Positions 54,260 through 63,021 of a DNA stretch of 64,000 bases are shown here, piece by piece. The translations under genes and the position numbers were made by a program. The notes under the pieces were generated by a model. It was given only the letters and a program-made list of their open reading frames with translations. It had not been told where the DNA came from and did not search any database. Within the stretch, counting starts at the first letter, position 1, and every line of letters begins with the position of its first letter. Source of the DNA: Acidimicrobiaceae bacterium (lineage in GTDB: Bacteria > Actinomycetota > Acidimicrobiia > Acidimicrobiales > RAAP-2); contig PMFN01000005.1 of NCBI GenBank assembly GCA_003155135.1, forward strand, positions 1 to 64,000, in the 5' to 3' direction.

Positions 54260-55141
54260 TCAGCCGTCCCCTTCGACGAGGTCGAGGCCGAGGTCGAGTA
54301 CGGCCACCGAGTGGGTGAGCGCGCCGACCGAGATGAGGTCGACCCCGACGGCCGCGTAGAGTGGTGCGCGCTCCAAGCTCACCCGGCCCGAGACCTCGAG
54401 CAGTGGCGGCGAGGCGGGCTCGATCCGGTGGACCAGCGCCACGCACTCGGCCACCTCCTCGGGGCTCATGTTGTCGAGCAGCAGCACGGTGGCACGGGCC
54501 CGCGTGGCCTCGTCCACCTGCTGCAACGACTCGCACTCGACCTCGACCATGCGACCGGGCCACAGCGAGCGAGCCCTCGACACCGCCTCGGTGATGCCGA
54601 GGGCGCCCAGATGGTTGTCCTTGATCAGCACCGCGTCGGACAGTGAGGCCCGGTGGTTGTTCCCGCCGCCGGCGCGCACGGCCGCCTTCTCGAGGGCGCG
54701 CAGCCCCGGCGTCGTCTTCCTGGTGTCGAGGATGCGCACGCGCGGGTCGACGGCGCGCACGGCGGCCACGTAGGCAGCGGTCAGCGTGGCGACCCCCGAG
54801 AGATGACCGAGGAAGTTGAGGGCAGTGCGCTCAGCGGTGAGGATGGCCCGAAGCTCTCCCGAGACGGTGGCCACCACGTCGCCGGGGGCGACCGCTGCGC
54901 CGTCGGGCCGCCGCCAGTCCACCTTCAGGTCGGGGCCGACACGGGCGAAGGCCGTCTCGGCGCACCACTGCCCAGCGATCACGCCCGGCTCACGCGCGGC
55001 GATGACCAGGTGACCCTGCGCTGCGGGGTCGAGAAGCGAGGCCGTGAGGTCCCCGAGCGGCAGCAGGTCCTCGGCCAGGGCCCGGTCGACCGCGTCGTCG
55101 ACGGCGGCACGCGGCGGGTACGGCGGGGCGGGGAGCGTCAC
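54260..55141 (-). CDS. nadC: Nicotinate-nucleotide pyrophosphorylase (carboxylating)
   Basis: 293 residues: LAEDLLPLGDLTASLL, TALNFLGHLSGVATLTAAYV, ILDTRKTTPGLRALEKAAVRAGGGNNHRASLSDAVLIKDNH (quinolinate and PRPP binding, Arg/Lys/His cluster) and VEVECESLQQVDEA. It converts quinolinate and PRPP to nicotinate mononucleotide. The start overlaps the nadB stop. nadA is not in the window. Confidence 0.96.
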   Translation of the reverse strand: MTLPAPPYPPRAAVDDAVDRALAEDLLPLGDLTASLLDPAAQGHLVIAAREPGVIAGQWCAETAFARVGPDLKVDWRRPDGAAVAPGDVVATVSGELRAILTAERTALNFLGHLSGVATLTAAYVAAVRAVDPRVRILDTRKTTPGLRALEKAAVRAGGGNNHRASLSDAVLIKDNHLGALGITEAVSRARSLWPGRMVEVECESLQQVDEATRARATVLLLDNMSPEEVAECVALVHRIEPASPPLLEVSGRVSLERAPLYAAVGVDLISVGALTHSVAVLDLGLDLVEGDG

Positions 55142-56784
55142 GGGAGCGCCTGCGGCTCGTCGGGCACGGCGTTGTGCACCAGCCGGAGGCGCCAGGCGGG
55201 ATCGCGCTCGGGGAAGTCGGCGCGCGAGTGCGAGCCCCTCGACTCCTGGCGTTGCCAGGCGGACGCCAGCAGTGCGCCCGCCACGGTGACGAGGTTGACC
55301 AGTTCACCGGCGTCGACCTCGCCGCTCCCCTCGGCGGCCACCTCGGCGGCCACCAGCTCCACCGCCTCGGTGGCGCGCGCCAGGGAGTCGGCCGTGCGCA
55401 CCACGCCGGCTCCGGCGGTCATCGCCCGCTGCAGGCGGTCGCGGGCTTTCTCCACATCCAGGCCGCCCCGCGACCCACCCGGTGTGAGCCGAGGCCACTC
55501 GATGCGTCGGACCGCACGGCCCACGATCAGCTCGGGCCCGTGGTCGGGGCCGAGCACGGATCGCATGGCACCGGTCGCCTGGGCGCCGACTGCGCCCTGC
55601 GCGATGCGCTCAGCCGCCCGGGCGCCGAAGACCATGCCCTCGAGCAACGAGTTCGACGCCAGCCGGTTGGCCCCGTGGACGCCGCTGCAGGCCACCTCCC
55701 CGGCGGCCCAGAGCCCCGGCAGGGTCGTCGCGCCCACAAGGTCTGTCACGACGCCCCCCGAGAGGTGGTGGGCGGCGGGGGCGATCGGGAGCCAGTCGGT
55801 CGCCGGGTCGAGGCCGATGGCCCGCAACGACCCGTCGATGGTCGGGAATCGCAGCGAGAACTCCTCGAGGCCGGTGGCGTCGAGCCAGAGGTGCTCGACG
55901 CCCTGGGCCGCCATGGTGGCGGCCATCGCCCGGCTGACCACGTCGCGCGGGGCGAGCTCGTCGACGAAGCGCTCGCCGCGCGAGTCGCGCACGAGCGCAC
56001 CGTGGCCCCGCAGCGCCTCGGAAAGCAGCGGGCGCGGCATGGCCGGGTGGTGGAGCGCCGTCGGGTGGAACTGCATGAACTCGACGTCGGCCACCGCCGC
56101 CCCGGCGCGCAGCGCCATGGCGATGCCGTCGCCGCTCGCCTCTTTTGGGTTGGTGGTGACCGAGTACAGCTGGCCGGCGCCGCCGGTGGCGAGAAGGACG
56201 TTGGCGGCGCGCACTTCGACAACCTCGCCGGCGGGGGTGCGGGCCAACACCCCGGCGCAGCGTCCGGCCTCGACGAGCAGGTCGAGCGCGAACCATCCCT
56301 CGAGCACGGCGCCGGCCGAGGCCCAGGTCGCCTCCACGAGGGCCCGCTCCACCTCGGCCCCGGTGGCCGCGCCACCGGCGTGGACGACGCGGTGGCGGGA
56401 GTGGCCGCCCTCCCGGGCAAGGGAGAGGTCACCCGAGAGCTCACGGTCGAACTCCGCCCCGAGGGCGATGAGCTCGTTCACGCGCGCCGGGCCCTCGTCG
56501 ACCAGCACGCGCACCGCGTCGACGTCGCAGAGCCCCGCCCCGGCGGCCAGGGTGTCGGCCAAGTGCAGGTCGGTCGAGTCCTCGTCCCCGCCGAGGACGG
56601 CCGCCACCCCGCCCTGGGCCCAGCGGGTCGCCGACTCGGAGAGCTCGCCCTTGGTGAGGACCCCGACGGCGAAGCGGGGGTGTGCGCTGTGCTCGGCGAG
56701 GCGCACCGCAGCCGAGAGGCCGGCGACACCGCTGCCGAGGACCAAGACGTCGAAGGGCCCCAGGGGCCCGCTCGGCGTGTTCAC
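55138..56784 (-). CDS. nadB: L-aspartate oxidase
   Basis: 548 residues of the succinate dehydrogenase flavoprotein family. FAD binding by VLVLGSGVAGLSAAVRLAEH, active-site blocks TRWAQGGVAAVLG, GGHSRHRVVHAGGAATG and FMQFHPTALHHP, and RGHGALVRDSRGERFVDELAPRDVVSRAM. A C-terminal helical domain ends at the nadC overlap. It oxidises aspartate to iminoaspartate for NAD synthesis. It starts with GTG overlapping the panC stop. Confidence 0.95.
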   Translation of the reverse strand: MNTPSGPLGPFDVLVLGSGVAGLSAAVRLAEHSAHPRFAVGVLTKGELSESATRWAQGGVAAVLGGDEDSTDLHLADTLAAGAGLCDVDAVRVLVDEGPARVNELIALGAEFDRELSGDLSLAREGGHSRHRVVHAGGAATGAEVERALVEATWASAGAVLEGWFALDLLVEAGRCAGVLARTPAGEVVEVRAANVLLATGGAGQLYSVTTNPKEASGDGIAMALRAGAAVADVEFMQFHPTALHHPAMPRPLLSEALRGHGALVRDSRGERFVDELAPRDVVSRAMAATMAAQGVEHLWLDATGLEEFSLRFPTIDGSLRAIGLDPATDWLPIAPAAHHLSGGVVTDLVGATTLPGLWAAGEVACSGVHGANRLASNSLLEGMVFGARAAERIAQGAVGAQATGAMRSVLGPDHGPELIVGRAVRRIEWPRLTPGGSRGGLDVEKARDRLQRAMTAGAGVVRTADSLARATEAVELVAAEVAAEGSGEVDAGELVNLVTVAGALLASAWQRQESRGSHSRADFPERDPAWRLRLVHNAVPDEPQALP

Positions 56785-57686
56785 CGGGAGGTGGCGCCGG
56801 CCGCGGCGCTCGGCACGAGTGCGCCCACCGACAGCGCCGGTGCGTTGTCGATGAGCCGCACCGCACCGACCGAGGCGGCCACGAGCAGGCGCAGCGGCCT
56901 TTCAGTGTCGAGCCGCTCGGGGACGTGGAGGTCCTCGGCGTCGACGACGGCCGCGTAGTCGAGGACGACCGGTGAGCCGGGCGCCAGCGCGCCTGCCATG
57001 CGGCGGGCGACGACGGCTGGCTCTTGCTCGCCCTCGTCGAGCGCCGCCTGGCCCGCCGACAGGATCTCGGGGAGCGCCAGGGCGGCCCGGCGGTCCTCGG
57101 CGCCCAGCAGGACGTTGCGGCTCGAGAGGGCGAGACCGTCGGCATCGCGGACGATCGGGCAGCCCACCACCTCCACCTCGAAGGACAGGTCGGCGACCAG
57201 TCGTCGCACGACGCACAGCTGCTGGTAGTCCTTCTCGCCGAAGTAGGCCCGGCAAGGGCCGGCGAGGGCGAAGAGCTTGGCCACCACGGTGGCCACCCCG
57301 TCGAAGTGACCGGGACGCGACGCCCCCTCCCACAGGGAGCCGACACCGCCCACCACGAGGGAGGTGGCTCTCGGCTCGGGCCACCCGGGCCACATCTCCT
57401 CGACGCTCGGCGCGAAGACCACCGACGCGCCGGAGGCCCGGGCACCCTCGAGGTCGGTGTCGAGGGTGCGCGGGTAGCGGTCGAGGTCGGTGGCCTCGCC
57501 GAACTGCAGCGGGTTGACGAAGATGCTCACGACGACGAGGTCGCACTCGGCTGCGGCCCGCTCGATGAGCGAGGCGTGGCCCGCGTGCAGTGCGCCCATG
57601 GTCGGCACCAGCCCGACGCTTCGACCCAGGCTGCGGGCGCCGTGCAACACCGCACGCAGCCGCGCGGCCCGAGTGACGATCTCCAT
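56781..57686 (-). CDS. panC: Pantothenate synthetase
   Basis: 301 residues: VGLVPTMGALHAGHASLI (HIGH-like ATP site), SIFVNPLQFGEATDLDRYPR, YFGEKDYQQLCVVRRLVADL and DGLALSSRNVLL. It joins pantoate and beta-alanine, supplying the substrate for CoaX downstream. panD, often next in actinobacteria, is absent. Start at the ATG at 57686, 2 bp past the stop of the DUF2520 gene; the longer frame upstream overlaps that gene. Confidence 0.96.
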   Translation of the reverse strand: MEIVTRAARLRAVLHGARSLGRSVGLVPTMGALHAGHASLIERAAAECDLVVVSIFVNPLQFGEATDLDRYPRTLDTDLEGARASGASVVFAPSVEEMWPGWPEPRATSLVVGGVGSLWEGASRPGHFDGVATVVAKLFALAGPCRAYFGEKDYQQLCVVRRLVADLSFEVEVVGCPIVRDADGLALSSRNVLLGAEDRRAALALPEILSAGQAALDEGEQEPAVVARRMAGALAPGSPVVLDYAAVVDAEDLHVPERLDTERPLRLLVAASVGAVRLIDNAPALSVGALVPSAAAGATSR

Positions 57687-57688
57687 GC

Positions 57689-58528
57689 TCAGCCGACCGT
57701 GACGCCGACGCGCACCGAGGTGGCGCCGATCCCGCCGGGAACGCGCACCTCGGGGACGTCGTCGATCTCCTCGGCCCCGACCTCCTCGGGCGCCAACCCC
57801 GCGTCGGGCACGACGGCGGCCGGTGTGTCGGCGGCCAGCTGGAGGGCGAGGCCGACGCCGGCGCTGTAGGGGGAGCGCTCCTCGTCGGCCAGGGCTGCGA
57901 GGTGGCGCTCGAGCGTGGACCAGTCCCCACGCACCGCGGGGCCGGTGAGGGCCCGCCGTGGGCCGAGGTGGGCGACGTCGTCGAGGGCGGCCTGGGTGAG
58001 GCCGAGGAAGGCCTCGAGACCGAGGCCGGCCGAAGCGGCGACCCGCTCGACCTGGCCGAGGAGGGCGACGACATGGTTCGAGGCGATGCACGCGGCCGCG
58101 TGGTAGATGGCGCGGTCCGCGTCGTCGACGACGACCGGCCGCCCACCGAGGGCGAGGGCCATGTCGGTGGCGACCGGGTCACCGGCCACGGCGAACGTGA
58201 TGCCCGAGGCCAGCCGGGCGGCGCCGGTGTCGGGGTCGGGCAGCGGCGTGAGCGGGTGAAGCGCCCCCCGTCGCTGGTGCGGCGCCAGCACGTCGAGGCC
58301 GAGCGATCCCGAGAGGTGGACCACAGCGACGGCGGGGTCGGGTTCGAGGGCGGCGGCCACGTCAGCCACGGCGTCGTCGGGCGTGGCGATCACCACGGCG
58401 TCGACACCCGCAGCCATGTGCCGCTCGGCGCGGCCCATCAGGCTGGTTTGCCACCCGGCTCGCTCGAGTGCGATGGCAAGGGAACGGCCGGCCCTCCCGG
58501 GGCCGATGATCCGTACGGTCCTTTGCAC
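57689..58528 (-). CDS. Rossmann-fold/DUF2520 protein
   Basis: 279 residues from a GTG with AAGGAGG. An N-terminal NAD(P) Rossmann motif (RIIGPGRAGRSLAIALERAGW) is followed by VIATPDDAVADVAAAL and HLSGSLGLDVL, and a helical DUF2520 domain with YHAAACIASNHVVALLGQVERV. The order resembles ketopantoate reductase-like and ProC-like dehydrogenases. It regularly precedes panC in actinobacteria, so a role in pantoate supply is often proposed but not shown. Confidence 0.9.
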   Translation of the reverse strand: MQRTVRIIGPGRAGRSLAIALERAGWQTSLMGRAERHMAAGVDAVVIATPDDAVADVAAALEPDPAVAVVHLSGSLGLDVLAPHQRRGALHPLTPLPDPDTGAARLASGITFAVAGDPVATDMALALGGRPVVVDDADRAIYHAAACIASNHVVALLGQVERVAASAGLGLEAFLGLTQAALDDVAHLGPRRALTGPAVRGDWSTLERHLAALADEERSPYSAGVGLALQLAADTPAAVVPDAGLAPEEVGAEEIDDVPEVRVPGGIGATSVRVGVTVG

Positions 58529-58586
58529 CTGTCCTCCTTCGGCGTTCCAGCCCCAATGGGTGCCGGTCGCCTTCAGCAGCAGTTGG

Positions 58587-59054
58587 TCAGAGTGTACCCA
58601 CGACCTCGACCTCACCACCAGCAGCGGCCAGGGCTGCGGCGTCCACGAGGTCGGGGGCGAGCTCGGCCAGGGGTGCGAGGACGAACCGTCGCTCCCACAT
58701 CCGGGGGTGCGGCACGACCAGGTCGGCGTTGGCGACCCGCTCCCCGTCGATATAGAGGACGTCGGCGTCGAGGGTCCTCGGCCCGAACCGGACGGTTCGC
58801 ACGCGTGCGGCGTCGGCCTCGAGCTCAAAGCAGCGCTCGAGCAGGCGCCGGGCGGGGTCGTTGGTCTCGAGCTCGACGACCAGGTTGAGGAAGCGACCCT
58901 GCTCGGGCCCGCCCACGGGCTCGGTCTCGTACACCGAGGACACGGCGGCGACGTCGCCGCCCGCCCCGAGCAGCTCGACCCCCCGGCGCAGGAGCCCGAG
59001 GCGGTCACCGAGGTTGGAGCCGAGCCCGAGGAACGCCCGGCGCTCCCCGCTCAC
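58587..59054 (-). CDS. folK: 2-amino-4-hydroxy-6-hydroxymethyldihydropteridine pyrophosphokinase
   Basis: 155 residues: FLGLGSNLGDRLGLLRRGV, VSSVYETEPVGGPEQGRFLNLVVEL, FGPRTLDADVLYI and VPHPRMWERRFVLAPLAEL. The catalytic Arg and Asp pairs of HPPK are all present. It activates the pterin before DHPS. It lies 13 bp after folB and 58 bp before the DUF2520 gene. Confidence 0.95.
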   Translation of the reverse strand: MSGERRAFLGLGSNLGDRLGLLRRGVELLGAGGDVAAVSSVYETEPVGGPEQGRFLNLVVELETNDPARRLLERCFELEADAARVRTVRFGPRTLDADVLYIDGERVANADLVVPHPRMWERRFVLAPLAELAPDLVDAAALAAAGGEVEVVGTL

Positions 59055-59067
59055 CGGCGGAGCACCT

Positions 59068-59466
59068 TCACGCGCCGGCCGCCGACCGGCGGAGCACCGA
59101 GACGCCGACGGTCGCCATGTCGAGGGCGACGGGCGGGCGGAGCTTGCGCACCGACACCGACACCGCGCTGATGCGGGCGTCGGCGTCGAGCACCACGGTG
59201 GCGATGCGCTCGGCCAAGGCCTCGAGGAGGCCGAAGGACTGGGTGGCCACCACGTCGGCTGCAGCGGTGGCGAGCTCGGCGTAGTTGACGGTGTCGTCGA
59301 GGGCGTCGGACGCGGCAGCCCTCGCCATGTCGACCCAGACGTCGAGGTCGAGCTCGAGGGGCTGGGGCCGGTCGCGCTCTTCGGGCAGCACCCCGTGGGT
59401 GCCGAGGACCCGCAGGCCGCGCAGCTCGATCCGGTCGCCCTCGGGCCCGGCCGAGGGCGGGCTCAC
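59068..59466 (-). CDS. folB: Dihydroneopterin aldolase
   Basis: 132 residues from the GTG at 59466: IELRGLRVLGTHGVLPEERDRPQPLELDLDV (substrate Glu), TVNYAELATAAADVV and FGLLEALAERIATVVLDADARI with the conserved Glu, then SVSVRKLRPPVA with the catalytic Lys. It releases glycolaldehyde from dihydroneopterin. Its start overlaps the stop of the phosphatase-like gene (GTGA). Confidence 0.94.
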   Translation of the reverse strand: MSPPSAGPEGDRIELRGLRVLGTHGVLPEERDRPQPLELDLDVWVDMARAAASDALDDTVNYAELATAAADVVATQSFGLLEALAERIATVVLDADARISAVSVSVRKLRPPVALDMATVGVSVLRRSAAGA

Positions 59467-59978
59467 CTGGCCGCTGCTTTGGGCGGCATCGAGTCGACGA
59501 CCGCCACGAGGGACCGACCGGCCATGCCCATCTGGTGGCCGACGACGCGTTCGATCACCGCGACCACCTGGGGTCCGGACGCGAGCCGCCCGGACCAGAG
59601 CAGGTACCCGGCGACGACGCCCATCAGCCGGTCCCCGAGCTCGTCTTGGTGTACCAGCACCCGATGGCCGGCGGCGAGCGAGGCGTCGATGTCCCGGTAG
59701 CACTCCGAGAGCTGCGGGCGCAGGTCGCCGGTGGTGCCGATCGGGTAGTGCGCCGAGGCGATGCCCTCCTCCTCGTAGGACGCCAGGTTGTGCGGCGAGG
59801 CGAGCAGGGAGATGATCCGGTCGAACTGCTGGACCTTGAGCCAGATGATCTCCTCCTGGCGGCGGACGCGGCGGTGGTTGGCCGAGAAGCCTCCCGGGCG
59901 CTCGCTGATGGCCAGATGGTCGCGGATGACCCAGGTGAAGTTGCGCGGCGGGATGCCCTGGGCCCACTTCCCCCTCAT
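59463..59978 (-). CDS. Tyrosine-phosphatase-like protein lacking the catalytic Cys
   Basis: 171 residues placed between folP and folB with 4-base overlaps on both sides. FTWVIRDHLAISERPGG and IIWLKVQQFDRIISLL recall dual-specificity phosphatases, whose N-terminal part reads W....LA....P. The expected HCx5R loop is VLVHQDELGDRLMG: His110, Gln111 in place of Cys, and Arg117. The fold is probably a PTP, but the nucleophile is gone. It may bind phosphorylated pterins or regulate the operon; this is inference. No membrane segment. Confidence 0.65.
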   Translation of the reverse strand: MRGKWAQGIPPRNFTWVIRDHLAISERPGGFSANHRRVRRQEEIIWLKVQQFDRIISLLASPHNLASYEEEGIASAHYPIGTTGDLRPQLSECYRDIDASLAAGHRVLVHQDELGDRLMGVVAGYLLWSGRLASGPQVVAVIERVVGHQMGMAGRSLVAVVDSMPPKAAAR

Positions 59979-60775
59979 GCCGCCGGCCTCTCGGCCACCA
60001 GCGAGGCCGCCAGCACGCTCGGGGCCACATCGTGGACCCGCACCATGTCCGCCCCGTGGACCAGCGCGAAGGTGGCGGTCGCCAGGCTGCCCTCCAGCCG
60101 GTCCTCGACCGGGAGGGACGCTCCCCCGAGCGCGCCGAGGAAGCGCTTGCGACTGGTCCCGATGAGCACCGTGTGGCCGAGGGTGTGGGCGGCGTCGGCC
60201 AGCTCCGCCACGTGGGCGAGCAACGAGAGGTTGTGCTCGACGGTCTTGCCGAAGCCAATGCCCGGGTCGAACCAGATCTCCTCGACGCCCGCCGCCCCTG
60301 CCCGGGCGGCCATCGCCAGCAGGGCGGCGTGCACCTGGGCGACCACGTCGTCGTAGCGAGGGGACCGCTGCATGTCGGCCGCGCTGCCCTGGCGGTGCAT
60401 GGCCACCCAGCCCACGCCGAGTTCGGCGGCGACCGGCCAGAGGGTCCCGGCCACGTCGTTGATGAGGGTGGCCCCCGCAGCGACGGCGGCGACGGCGACG
60501 CTCGGCTTCACCGTGTCGACCGACACCCGCACCGCCGGTGCCAGGGCTTCGACCACCGGCACCACCCGGGCCAGCTCCTCGTCCTCGGCCACCGGGCTCG
60601 CCCCCGGCCGGCTCGATTCGCCCCCGACGTCGACGATGTCGACGCCCTCGGCCACCATGGCGAGGCCGTGTTCGATGGCGTCATCGGGCGCGAGGTAGCG
60701 GCCACCGTCGTAGAAGGAGTCCGGCGTGACATTGAGCACGCCCATCACGAGCGGGCGTGTCGGGACGGTTGCCAT
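59975..60775 (-). CDS. folP: Dihydropteroate synthase
   Basis: 266 residues: VMGVLNVTPDSFYDGGRYL, DIVDVGGESSRPGA, VSVDTVKPSVA, LINDVAG, FDPGIGFGKTVEHNLSLL and IGTSRKRFLGAL. These are the pterin and p-aminobenzoate sites targeted by sulfonamides. Start at the ATG at 60775 (MATVPT), with an ATG 9 bases upstream as alternative. It overlaps the phosphatase-like gene by 4 bases. Confidence 0.96.
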   Translation of the reverse strand: MATVPTRPLVMGVLNVTPDSFYDGGRYLAPDDAIEHGLAMVAEGVDIVDVGGESSRPGASPVAEDEELARVVPVVEALAPAVRVSVDTVKPSVAVAAVAAGATLINDVAGTLWPVAAELGVGWVAMHRQGSAADMQRSPRYDDVVAQVHAALLAMAARAGAAGVEEIWFDPGIGFGKTVEHNLSLLAHVAELADAAHTLGHTVLIGTSRKRFLGALGGASLPVEDRLEGSLATATFALVHGADMVRVHDVAPSVLAASLVAERPAA

Positions 60776-60859
60776 GGGTCTCAATCTAGGCGAGCCGCCA
60801 GGCGGGCGGTGTTGGGCCGACGTGCGGTCCAGCTGGGAAAACCCGCGGTGGAGGGACCC

Positions 60860-61429
60860 TCAGCGGCCGTGGATGAAGGCCATCGCCTCGGCCCGGGTGG
60901 CGATGTCATTGCGGAAGAGGCCACGCACCGACGACGTGACCGTGACCGAGCCGGGCTTCTTCACCCCGCGCATGGACATGCACAGGTGCTCGGCCTCGAT
61001 GACCACGAGCACGCCCCTCGGGCTCAGTACCTCGTCGATGGCGTCGGCCACCTGGGTGGTCATGCGCTCTTGGACCTGCAGGCGCCGCGCGAAGCCGTCC
61101 ACCAGGCGCGCGAGCTTGGAGAGCCCCGTCACCCGGCCGTCGTCGCCGGGGATGTAGGCCACGTGCGCCCGACCGATGAACGGGACCAGGTGGTGCTCGC
61201 ACAGCGAGGCGAAGGGGATGTCGCGCACCATGACCATCTCGTCGTGCTGGGCCTCGAAGGTCACCGTGAGGTGGCGCGACGGGTCCTCGTGGAGACCACT
61301 GAAGAGCTCCTCGTACATGGCGGCGACCCGCCTGGGCGTGTCGGTGAGGCCGTCACGCCCGATGTCCTCGCCAATGGCGTCGAGGATCTCGAGCACGGCG
61401 CGCCGCACCCGCTCGGTGTCGACAGTCAT
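60860..61429 (-). CDS. folE: GTP cyclohydrolase I
   Basis: 189 residues: [56 protein letters not shown] (zinc Cys and His, catalytic His), [23 protein letters not shown] and [22 protein letters not shown] (third zinc ligand). GAAAGGAAG precedes the ATG at 61429. First step of folate synthesis. The 84 bp to folP may contain a promoter. Confidence 0.97.
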   Translation of the reverse strand: MTVDTERVRRAVLEILDAIGEDIGRDGLTDTPRRVAAMYEELFSGLHEDPSRHLTVTFEAQHDEMVMVRDIPFASLCEHHLVPFIGRAHVAYIPGDDGRVTGLSKLARLVDGFARRLQVQERMTTQVADAIDEVLSPRGVLVVIEAEHLCMSMRGVKKPGSVTVTSSVRGLFRNDIATRAEAMAFIHGR

Positions 61430-61452
61430 GTCTTCCTTTCGTCTGCGCTCGG

Positions 61453-63021
61453 TCAGGTCTTCTCGCCGCGGTACCGGTGCACGGCAGGAAGGTTGCGGTA
61501 GCGCTCGTCCACGTCGAGGCCGTAGCCGACCACGAATGAGGAGGGGATGGTGAAGCCGATGTAGCGAAGGTCGAGCTCGACGCGCTGCTCGCCCTCTTTC
61601 ACCAAGAGGGCGCACACCTCGACGTTCTTCGGGTTCCTCGCCTGGAGGTAGCGGCGGAGGTAGTTGAGCGTGAGCCCACTGTCGACGATGTCTTCGACCA
61701 CGAGCACCTCGCGGTCCTCGATCTGGGCGTCGAGGTCCTTCACGATGCGCACGACACCCGAGGTCTTGGTGGCGCTGCCATACGAGGAGACCGCCATGAA
61801 GTCGATGTCGACGGGCAGGGCGATCTCGCGCGACAGGTCGCTCACAAAGGCCATCGCCCCCTTCAAGACGGCAACGAGGAGCGGGGGGTCGTCGCGGTAG
61901 TCGGCGGTGATGGCCGCACCGAGCTCGGCGATGCGCTGCGCGAGGGCCTCTTTGGAGACGAGTTCGGGACCGACGGCGGGCAACGCCCAGTCGGGCGCGT
62001 CGACGGCCGCCTCGTCGGTGTGCACGGGCGTGACATTAGTTGCCACTCCTGGCGAGGCGTACAGGCGCCCGTGCGAGCGGCGCACCCGCCAGCCGCCACT
62101 CACCTCGGTGGCGACGGCACCACCCGCCGCCACGTCGAGCACCCGGGCGACGTCGGCGGCGGAGGGAGGGTGATGGCCCGAGCCGCGCCCGGTGGTGGGT
62201 GCGGTTGCGCCCACGTCCCGGAGCCACCGGCGGACCGCCCGCCGTGCCAGGGGGACCGCTGCGGCCGAGAGCAGGTGGGCGTCGGTCGGATCGGGCACCG
62301 CCAGGTCGGCTGCGTCGTCGAGCACTTCGCAGTCGTCACCCGCGAGGGCTGCGGTGCGCGCCAGGATCGGCACCGGGTCACGGCCGCTGATCTCGGCACA
62401 CAGGGGCAGCAGCTCGGCACGGATCCGGTTGCGCAGGTGGCGCGGGTCGTCATTGGTCGGGTCCTCGAAGACGCCGAGCCCGAGGGTGTCGCACAGCGCC
62501 CTCGTCTCGGCCCGACGGAGGCCCAGGATCGGGTGCTCGGGTCCCGGGGCCATGCCCGCCAGCCCGTCGAGGCCGCTGCCGCGCAGCAGGTTGGCGAGCA
62601 CGGTCTCGGCCTGGTCGTCCATGGTGTGCCCGGTCGCCACCGCCGCCGGCAACGCCGCGAAGCGAGCGGTGCGCAGCCGCTCCTCGAGGTTCTGACCGTC
62701 GTCCACGGAAACGGTTCGGGCCTCGAAACCGGCCCCGAGGCGGGCGGCCGCGGCGGCCACGGTGGCAGCCTCGACCGCCGAGCCCGCTCGGAGCCCGTGG
62801 TCCACGTGGACCGCCGTGGCCTGGAGGCCGCTCGCCACGGCCAGGGCCAGCAGAGCCAACGAGTCCGCACCGCCGGACACCGCGCAGCTGATGCGCCCCG
62901 GAGGGGCCGGGAAACAGCAGCGACCGAGCAGCTCGTCGGTGGCGGTCGCCAACTCGCCGCTGGTGAGCGGCTCGATCCGGGGGCCCGGCGCCGGCGCGGG
63001 CGCCGTGCCCACGCCGCTCAC
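61453..63021 (-). CDS. tilS-hpt: TilS-Hpt fusion: tRNA(Ile)-lysidine synthase and hypoxanthine phosphoribosyltransferase
   Basis: 522 residues in one frame. Residues about 45-330 are TilS: the PP-loop SGGADS at 49-54, [30 protein letters not shown] and [22 protein letters not shown]. Residues about 345-522 are [42 protein letters not shown], the PRPP loop [11 protein letters not shown] near 441-451 and [16 protein letters not shown]. The two proteins are normally encoded by adjacent genes. The GTG at 63021 overlaps the upstream stop (GTGA). folE follows by 23 bp, with no ftsH between. Confidence 0.93.
   Translation of the reverse strand: MSGVGTAPAPAPGPRIEPLTSGELATATDELLGRCCFPAPPGRISCAVSGGADSLALLALAVASGLQATAVHVDHGLRAGSAVEAATVAAAAARLGAGFEARTVSVDDGQNLEERLRTARFAALPAAVATGHTMDDQAETVLANLLRGSGLDGLAGMAPGPEHPILGLRRAETRALCDTLGLGVFEDPTNDDPRHLRNRIRAELLPLCAEISGRDPVPILARTAALAGDDCEVLDDAADLAVPDPTDAHLLSAAAVPLARRAVRRWLRDVGATAPTTGRGSGHHPPSAADVARVLDVAAGGAVATEVSGGWRVRRSHGRLYASPGVATNVTPVHTDEAAVDAPDWALPAVGPELVSKEALAQRIAELGAAITADYRDDPPLLVAVLKGAMAFVSDLSREIALPVDIDFMAVSSYGSATKTSGVVRIVKDLDAQIEDREVLVVEDIVDSGLTLNYLRRYLQARNPKNVEVCALLVKEGEQRVELDLRYIGFTIPSSFVVGYGLDVDERYRNLPAVHRYRGEKT

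Noticed and set aside
54653-56958. Very long plus-strand frames antisense to nadB and nadC
   Set aside because: Low-complexity Arg/Ala/Pro products without motifs; nadB and nadC are unambiguous on the other strand.
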